From Streptomyces sp. HUAS CB01 (lineage in GTDB: Bacteria; Actinomycetota; Actinomycetes; Streptomycetales; Streptomycetaceae), in assembly GCF_030406905.1 (NCBI RefSeq), contig NZ_CP129138.1:1-19799 (forward strand): DNA of 19,799 nucleotides. Direction: 5' to 3'. Each line of letters begins with the position of its first letter. Within the stretch, counting starts at the first letter, position 1. Below the pieces are notes generated by a model, which was given only the letters and a program-made list of their open reading frames with translations, had not been told where the DNA came from and did no database searches. The translations under genes were made by a program, and so were the position numbers. Below are positions 15,501 to 19,799 of this stretch, in pieces.

Positions 15501-16210
15501 ATCAGGCCGGCCGGGCCCTTGAAGACCGTGTTGCCGTCCTCGTCGATGGCCCGCAGGCCGCCGCCGGCCCCGGGGGCGACGGTGAGCCCGTCGCCCCGTG
15601 CGGTGAGGGCCACCTCGTTGAGCTCGGGGTTGGCCGCCGCCTCGGCGGTCTTGACGACCAGTACCTCGCGATAGCCCTCGGCAGTCGCCGTCAGCTGCAG
15701 GTCGACACCTTTGAAGACTTCCGGGTAGGTGGCTGTGGGCCCCTCGAGCATCGGCTGCGGCAACTGATCGGGCCAGCCCAGGGTCACCGACCCCTGAGGC
15801 GCGGCCAGACGGATCATGTCCTTGCCGGTACCGTCGCCGGAGAACGAGAGGTCGACCACGGCCGCCTTCGGGCCCACGGTCCCGTCCGGGCGGCGCTCAA
15901 GGGTCACATCCACATCACGCCATGAACCGTCATCAGCCTTGACCCGCTGAGGAGTCGTCGACTGCGTCAACGTGAACGTGCCGTCCGGATTCGCCTCAGT
16001 CCTGGTGTACTCGGAACGCTCCGAGACCACCTCCACGGGCTCACCCGTCTCAGCCGCCAGCGCCGACGCACTCTGCGCCGACATCGGCGCTGCCGCTGGT
16101 TGCTGCGCTGAAGCCTGACCGGCCAACGGCTGAAGCACCGAGGCCATGATCGCTGCGGCAGTGACCGCCACGGTTCTGCGGCGCCCCCGACGCCACACCC
16201 AACCCCTCAC
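12503..16210 (-). CDS. Secreted LamG-domain protein paired with the RHS toxin
   Basis: The 1235-aa product starts at GTG 16210, preceded by GGGGTGGG, with a clear signal peptide: WRRGRRR, a hydrophobic core and likely cleavage after ASA at residue 35. A beta-rich N-terminal half contains YTRTEANPDGTFTLTQSTTP, which resembles an RHS-partner leader, and the motif GTVYPVYIDPSMG. An Ig/fibronectin-like segment follows at about 637-746 (DATAPKEPQITTNG...). Two LamG/concanavalin-like domains lie at about 837-980 (SFTVSAWV...NVWTHLTGVFD...GSIDEFAVWQR) and 1057-1225 (SFTVTASV...NTWVQVTGVFD...QEVRVWAG). LamG folds bind sugars or proteins. Such genes often precede giant RHS genes in Streptomyces, so an accessory role in surface display, target binding or delivery is likely but unproven. 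There is no catalytic motif and no LPXTG-type or membrane anchor at the C-terminus. Confidence 0.8.
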   Translation of the reverse strand: MRGWVWRRGRRRTVAVTAAAIMASVLQPLAGQASAQQPAAAPMSAQSASALAAETGEPVEVVSERSEYTRTEANPDGTFTLTQSTTPQRVKADDGSWRDVDVTLERRPDGTVGPKAAVVDLSFSGDGTGKDMIRLAAPQGSVTLGWPDQLPQPMLEGPTATYPEVFKGVDLQLTATAEGYREVLVVKTAEAAANPELNEVALTARGDGLTVAPGAGGGLRAIDEDGNTVFKGPAGLMWDSAGDADETGARTQLMRNTSSANTGEPAASEASEAAAPDKGDVSAVLPVHVSDGEIAVKPDLDVLRGEGTVYPVYIDPSMGLGVSERTVLSSDGDTFYDFSGDLGVGRCYRVGPYYCDADHTNRMYFEFSPSKLVGKYVIDATFRAYETWSFSCSAHWVDLWRTNNISSATRWPGPTQLDLMGDRQVSAGRGDHCSPEQPDKWIEFNDSASETDENLTKTVRTFADGNFSRLTLMLRAKDEGNADAWKRFKENAELKVVYVIKPGLVSNDGVIPGNGTVERCSTSDATPIIATRSDPMLQARAQTAVQPANDEERGSLRVHYWVERKLPGGTWTADPPVQFNVPSTGYLVDDAFARQRLANGVDGALYRVRSLVQTFWTYEGVTTAISSGYKRWCYFKIDATAPKEPQITTNGPYTECTTDLCDPKGKPGLEGSFTIKPNAADNDITSYRWRLLTEDAEDTHLEQNLGADGSMTIKPVPTTAGVQVLIVEAKDTNGREGVAAEFHFKVKAGTPAVGRWHFAEATGNKAGDTATEGATRHELTLHQQAGGTAATWSERGRRGTGDSSLSLNEDVADPAKQVGYASTAEPPINTKDSFTVSAWVLLTDGAKTRVVASAPGTSTSAAFNLFYSASAKKWVFNRAIADAATPAYVSALADTPNPPLNVWTHLTGVFDAKDDADKSNDTIQLFVNGRAQGTPVNLAAANPAYAPWTSSAGMRVGGSKAGEYFKGSIDEFAVWQRQLTGDDVRTEHRLDNAVGMPATELVGYWDAASAASGKIDSPGPYAPDMAISATGAAADPAQGELRLDGVSGHLAAAGPVVDETGSFTVTASVRLDGTKFAAMPVGAKAHVFGQATPDGKESSWALWVEKVDEGYLWRFGRTATDGTGNVVARSSVPSEFPADMNTWVQVTGVFDATEQIGAGYGNTHLFVGAVDQPPGETPAFTTAQQGRGAIAAGRGPSAGVNGNYLPGALQEVRVWAGAMHANEVDTKIMGDPSAE

Positions 16211-16225
16211 AAACCCACCCCAGGT

Positions 16226-16254
16226 CTTACATGATCCTTACATAGACCGACCAA
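16226..16254 (-). promoter_or_regulatory. Possible promoter of the toxin operon
   Basis: On the minus strand TTGGTC (16249-16254) and TGTAAG (16226-16231) are separated by 17 bases, just upstream of the GTG at 16210. The -10 match is poor and the untranslated leader would be very short, so this is only a candidate. The surrounding 16225-16350 is more AT-rich than the rest of the region, as is common for promoters. Confidence 0.25.
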
Positions 16255-16808
16255 ATATGATCGTCCGCATTCCGAACGTCAACCCCCTCAGGGTCACATC
16301 CTGCACAGTGCTGCACTAATTCAATCTGATTCGAAGTATTTGTTCCGGATTCGGGATGCCTACGGACGTCCGGTGAACAGTCCCCCGGGCCGGCGGCGGC
16401 TTGCAGGGGTTGATCGAGGCCCGATCTGCTGCCCTGATCCCAAACCGCGATGGCGCGCGGGCTGTCGGCATCCTGAGCCATCGTCATGGAAGGGTCGCCG
16501 GTGAGCATCACCAGCTCGGAGACGGGCTGGAAACTCAGGTAGCATCCCGGTCACCTGCATCAGCGTCCCGCCTGAGCGGGAGACCAACCTGTACTGGTCG
16601 CTGCCCCTCCCCGATTTCCTGGGCCTGAACCACACCCTCAACACCGCCGACCGCACCCGCCAGTCGGCCCACATGAACAAGCCCGTCGCCCATGTCATGC
16701 CCACGTCCGGATCCGCCTCGGCGAGGACTGGCCAGTCTCCAGTTGTAGTTCGCTGTCTCTGCTGGTCAGAAGCGCCTTCTCGAGTCTGTTCGGCTGCTGT
16801 GGCGTCAG
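16255..16808. other. Degenerate intergenic stretch, no assignable gene
   Basis: Two weak coding-like patches are visible. On the minus strand at about 16400-16520 there is ELVMLTGDPSMTMAQDADSP, without a credible start. On the plus strand at about 16556-16700 there is PPERETNLYWSLPLPDFLGL with a GC3-rich frame, which appears to shift near 16690 into HVRIRLGEDWPVSS. Neither has a start, a stop and a ribosome site that fit together, and I recognise neither family. This stretch is best read as decayed gene pieces upstream of the toxin operon promoter. Confidence 0.35.
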
Positions 16809-17046
16809 GTGCCGGAAGTGGGAGTGGTATCTGCCGAGATCCTGGAGGAGGGCAGGGACCACTGCGAGGCGGTGAAGATGCCCGACGACCGCGACTTCGC
16901 GGCCAAGGGCGACCTCGCCAAAGCCGGGATCCAGCGGCTCCTGGCGTCTCCACTGCCCATCACCGGGGAAACTGTGGACTCGGTTTATGGTCAGGAATGG
17001 CGGCTGCGTCGCATGCTGGAGGAAGCTGGCGTAGATTACAGCGGCC
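16809..17046 (+). pseudogene. IS701-type transposase, internal fragment
   Basis: The frame contains DHCEAVKMPDDRDFAAKGDL, AKAGIQRLLASPLPI and VDSVYGQEWRLRRMLEEAG. From memory these match the central part of IS701-family DDE transposases, where a block of the type DRDRCxxAKIPDDRxFATKP is followed by a catalytic strand ending in aDSVYGqe and then gYVLAVPK. The expected AVPK appears here only after a one-base frame change near 17040 (VDY, then AAVPK), and what follows does not match the family. Both ends are missing and the expected residues before VDSVYG are disturbed. It is an inactive fragment. Confidence 0.5.
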
Positions 17047-17231
17047 GTCCCGAAGCTCCAGCCCGTCCCCGCGCTGGGCCGGATCGGCCTCTTCACAGGC
17101 GCCGAAGCAGAGATCAGGTGGGGACCGTTCGGCATCCTCGATTCGCGCGTGCGAGCACGGCCCCGGGCTGGCACACTCCCCCCGTCTGACCTGGTGCTCC
17201 ATACCGGGTCCGCCATACCAGGGGTGGGACA

Positions 17232-17741
17232 TTGACCGAACTCAGATACTCCACAGCCATCGCCGCCACGATCGCCACGCTGCTGCTCACCGGCTGCGCA
17301 GGCTCAAGCGGGGCAACACCGCCGACAGCCTCCGCGACAGCATCCCCGCAGTCGGCCGCGAAGGCATCACCAACCGGCGCCCACAAGTCCCTGGAGCAGG
17401 TCCTGCGCGATATCCACGACGCCGCCCAAGGCGTCGGCGAAGACCGCATGCGCGTCCTGAGCGACGAGAAGACCGTCACCGACAAACTCCCGCACTGCAA
17501 CGCCCACGGCCTGATCATGACCCTCACGGCCCCTGGCCGACCGGAGATACTCCGCCTCACCGACCGCTTGCAGAAACGGGGTTGGAAAGCCGACGGCCCC
17601 GTGACGGACCTCGCCGACCTCAGGTACGCCACATGGGGCATCATGCTCCGTGCCCGCCCGGTGCCCAAGGAACTCACCGCCAAAGCGGCCCCCCACAAAG
17701 GCATGATCCAAGTCTCAGTCATCGGGAACTGCACCAAGTGA
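17232..17741 (+). CDS. Putative secreted lipoprotein, unknown function
   Basis: The 169-aa product starts with TTG at 17232, preceded by GGGGTGGGA at a good ribosome-site distance. The N-terminus is a lipoprotein signal: short basic region, hydrophobic IAATIATLLL and lipobox LTGC with Cys22 as the predicted lipidation site. A Ser/Thr/Ala/Pro-rich linker (about 23-50) follows, as is usual for actinomycete lipoproteins tethered to the membrane. The mature domain (about 52-169) includes KSLEQVLRDIHDAAQGVGED, HCNAHGLIMTLTAPGRPE and TDLADLRYATWGIMLRARPV; the two cysteines (HCN and the terminal NCTK) could form a disulfide. I recognise no family. No partner gene is obvious: the nuclease gene downstream is 115 bp away and may be transcribed separately. 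Confidence 0.7.
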   Translation: MTELRYSTAIAATIATLLLTGCAGSSGATPPTASATASPQSAAKASPTGAHKSLEQVLRDIHDAAQGVGEDRMRVLSDEKTVTDKLPHCNAHGLIMTLTAPGRPEILRLTDRLQKRGWKADGPVTDLADLRYATWGIMLRARPVPKELTAKAAPHKGMIQVSVIGNCTK

Positions 17742-17856
17742 CAGGTGCCGGCGTACACGCGAACGCACCCAGTCAGGTACGCGGACCACAGGTGGAGTGT
17801 CGGCACCGGGTGGGACCATCGTGCCTGGGTGAGGACTGCGGCGGAAGGGGGCGGGT

Positions 17857-19509
17857 GTGGAGCGGGAGCGGGTCGGCCAGCCCGGATTCGACCGGATCGT
17901 CGAGGCGCTGGTGCACCGGATGTACGACGCATCCGCGCACGTGGAGGTGGTCAACGGGCGCGGCGGGGATGACGGGATCGACATCAAGGTCACCAACGGA
18001 TCCAGGGTGCGGATCTTCCAGTTGAAGTACTATCTGGACGGTTTTCCGACTGCGTCGTTCAAGGGGCGGCGCAAGTCGATCAAGGGGTCATTCGCCCGGG
18101 CCACGAAGCACAGGCCGTGGGAGTGGATCCTGGTCGCTCCGTCCACCCTGACGACGGCGGAGCGGAAGTTCGTGACCTCTCTGGCCGCCGGGCAGTCAGT
18201 GCGGATACAGGTGTGGGACCGGGCCCAGCTGGACGGTCTGATGGCCACTCACGCGGACCTGGATCAGCTCTATGAGACGGCCAAGGTCTACCGGCAGGAG
18301 CGTGCGCTGCTGATGGGCGGCACGCGCGACGTGCGCGCCCGGGTCGCAGCACTGGGCCGGCAGGTCGACGGACTGGACGACCACTGGACGGTGGACTTCG
18401 CCCGGCAGGGCGAGACGGTGGTGCACACGTTGCGGGGCAAGCACCCGCGGGCCCACCAGGTCTCGCCCGTGGAGATCTCGCTGACCGGGAACGGCCCCCT
18501 GGCGCCCGAGCTCGCCAAGGCCGTGCGGCGCAGCCTGGGCTTCGGACTGCCCGAGGAAGTGGTGCTGCCGCGCGGGGCGGTGGAAAGCTTGACGGTCTCC
18601 GGGCCCGAGTGGCTGTCCGCCTCCCACCAGGACGTCGAGGTGCCGTGGCGGCCGGCCGAAATGGCCCCAGGGGCCGAGACGGAAGTGGAGGTGGTCTTCC
18701 TCGACGGCCGTCAGGTCACCGCCTCCTACCCGGGCACGCTGCGCCACCTGGGACGCGGCAGCATCGGCCGCTCCGTCGACGTGGAACTGGCCGGCGGCTG
18801 CATGCAGCTGATGATCCCCGACCATGCGGATGCCCCGGCTTCGCTGCGCTTCACCTTCTCCCTGGAGGGGCTTGAGCCGGCTGCCGCTCTGCGCCTGCTG
18901 CGCATCCACCAGCGCATCGTGGCCGGCGGCGCCTTCCACGTCCGTGCGCGCGCAGGCGTCATCAGCGGTGGCGACCTGCCGGCCAAGCCCGAAGCAGCGC
19001 GTAAGGAAGCCGCGGAGCTGCGCCGCTACCTCGAGGACCTCGAAGTGGTCCAGCGCCACTGCGAGCAGTACTTCCCCATACCCGCCGAGCTCGCCCCGGT
19101 CGACCGGATCACCCTGCGCGCAGCGCGCCTCCTCATCGACGGACACTGCGTGATCTCCCCGTTCATGCCCTCAGCACGCTTCATCCTCAACGGCCAGGAC
19201 TCCCCCGTCCTGCGGGCCCTGCTCAGCGGTGAACCCCACGCCGTGCGAGTCGAGTGCGAGGAGTTCGCCATCACGCTCGCCGGGCGGCGCCTGGACCTGG
19301 GCCCCGTGCTCTTCTTCCACCCCCGCGTGACCGCCGACGACGCCCAGCAGGCCCTCGCCGCCCTCGACAGCGGGCACGGCGACGGCCAGGTCGTCACCGT
19401 GCGACCCGCCAACAAAGAACACTTCCGGCTCCAACTGCAATCCGCCACCACCCGCGACGAACCCGTCCCCGCACCGCTCGCACTGCCCGGCTTCCCCGAA
19501 CCCCGCTGA
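17857..19509 (+). CDS. Mrr-like PD-(D/E)XK nuclease-domain protein
   Basis: The 550-aa product starts at GTG 17857, with a purine-rich GGAAGGGGGCGG just upstream. Residues about 8-125 have the restriction-endonuclease-like pattern of Mrr_cat: helix FDRIVEALVHRMY with Glu16, then GRGGDDGIDI with catalytic-type Asp42, then RIFQLKYY with Gln55-x-Lys57, followed by a helical segment and WEWILVAPSTLTTAERKF. This core predicts Mg2+-dependent DNA cleavage. The remaining 420 residues, mainly beta-rich and then helical (AARKEAAELRRYLEDLEVVQ), match no family I know; they could be a sensor or target-recognition region. There is no signal peptide. Domain layout and accessory setting suggest a stand-alone defence protein of the type IV restriction style, but no methylase or other defence gene is adjacent. 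The role is inferred. Confidence 0.65.
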   Translation: MERERVGQPGFDRIVEALVHRMYDASAHVEVVNGRGGDDGIDIKVTNGSRVRIFQLKYYLDGFPTASFKGRRKSIKGSFARATKHRPWEWILVAPSTLTTAERKFVTSLAAGQSVRIQVWDRAQLDGLMATHADLDQLYETAKVYRQERALLMGGTRDVRARVAALGRQVDGLDDHWTVDFARQGETVVHTLRGKHPRAHQVSPVEISLTGNGPLAPELAKAVRRSLGFGLPEEVVLPRGAVESLTVSGPEWLSASHQDVEVPWRPAEMAPGAETEVEVVFLDGRQVTASYPGTLRHLGRGSIGRSVDVELAGGCMQLMIPDHADAPASLRFTFSLEGLEPAAALRLLRIHQRIVAGGAFHVRARAGVISGGDLPAKPEAARKEAAELRRYLEDLEVVQRHCEQYFPIPAELAPVDRITLRAARLLIDGHCVISPFMPSARFILNGQDSPVLRALLSGEPHAVRVECEEFAITLAGRRLDLGPVLFFHPRVTADDAQQALAALDSGHGDGQVVTVRPANKEHFRLQLQSATTRDEPVPAPLALPGFPEPR

Positions 19510-19799
19510 CGTCCCAGGGCTGCGCGGCGACATTTGCTCCCAAGCGCTGAGGCAGGCCGCGCGGCGGGCTGTTCCGGGCAAGTCCGGCGCGCACGGTCAA
19601 CACTGTTCACTAAACCAGCCGGCTGAACAGAACCATGAGCTGGCCGCCAGGGCCTGGTAAGCAGCCGTCTGCCGTTGCGGGACCCGGCGAAGGGGGCGGT
19701 GATCTCTTTTCACGCTTGGAGCAGGGATGCGTCGTCCTCGCAGGATGGGGACGCCAGCCGAACGGCGACGAACGCGTCGAACTCACCGCCCGCCTCCCC
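19510..19799. other. Terminal stretch with no clear gene
   Basis: No start, stop and ribosome site fit together. At the right edge two opposed frames look weakly coding: minus strand 19710-19799, ending in EFDAFVAVRLAS...SLLQA and a stop, and plus strand from about 19700, reading CVVLAGWGRQPNGDE and running off the edge. Only one can be real and I cannot decide. From 19510 to 19700 I see no gene. Confidence 0.25.

Noticed and set aside
14915..15925. 336-aa plus-strand frame
   Set aside because: It is antisense to the LamG gene with no recognisable motif.
16300..16320. GTGCTGCAC-type dyad upstream of the toxin operon as an operator
   Set aside because: It is short, single and far from the candidate promoter, with no second site to support it.
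1..19799. CRISPR array, rRNA or tRNA genes
   Set aside because: No regularly spaced identical repeats with unique spacers and no rRNA or tRNA structure were seen.

Overview
The window is high-GC DNA with GC-rich third codon positions, GTG/TTG starts, GGAG-type ribosome sites and families typical of actinomycetes (paired LamG/RHS secreted proteins, a MobF-like relaxase, Streptomyces-style IS1380/IS630/IS5/IS701 transposases). It most likely comes from Streptomyces or a close relative, from an accessory region such as a chromosome arm, an integrated conjugative element or a plasmid. No database search was possible; family names rest on recognised motifs.

Left part (1-4750) is mostly wreckage. 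An unrecognised gene runs off the left edge on the minus strand. It is preceded by a zinc-ribbon gene that has lost its 5' end. That gene meets, back to back at about 670-690, a plus-strand frame that has also lost its start. Next come helically spaced GGTGCGCACC palindromes, a 36-bp near-perfect palindrome flanked by a direct repeat, a truncated and frameshifted IS1380 transposase, the C-terminal part of a conjugative relaxase, a complete IS630 element (3083-4245, ends and TA target defined here), the N-terminal stub of an IS5-type transposase and the C-terminal stub of a second IS630-type transposase.

The centre (4776-16210, all minus strand) is a polymorphic-toxin locus. In transcription order it holds a 1235-aa secreted LamG-domain protein, an intergenic hairpin, a 2335-aa secreted RHS/YD-repeat protein and an Imm1-type immunity gene 18 bp downstream. 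The RHS protein ends in RHS core, then a Hint autoprotease, then a 142-residue tip that I read as a DddA-like (SCP1.201) cytidine deaminase. Base composition falls toward the immunity gene, as expected for an exchangeable toxin-immunity cassette.

The right part (16211-19799) has about 1 kb of degenerate sequence with an IS701-type transposase fragment, a small lipoprotein gene, a 550-aa protein with an N-terminal Mrr-like PD-(D/E)XK nuclease domain and a long unrecognised C-terminal region, and a final 290 bp without a clear gene.

The most interesting element is the predicted DNA-deaminase toxin carried by an RHS/Hint scaffold with its Imm1 partner, next to repeated mobile-element insertions. 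The lone nuclease gene and the two palindromic arrays at 1009-1246 are secondary leads.
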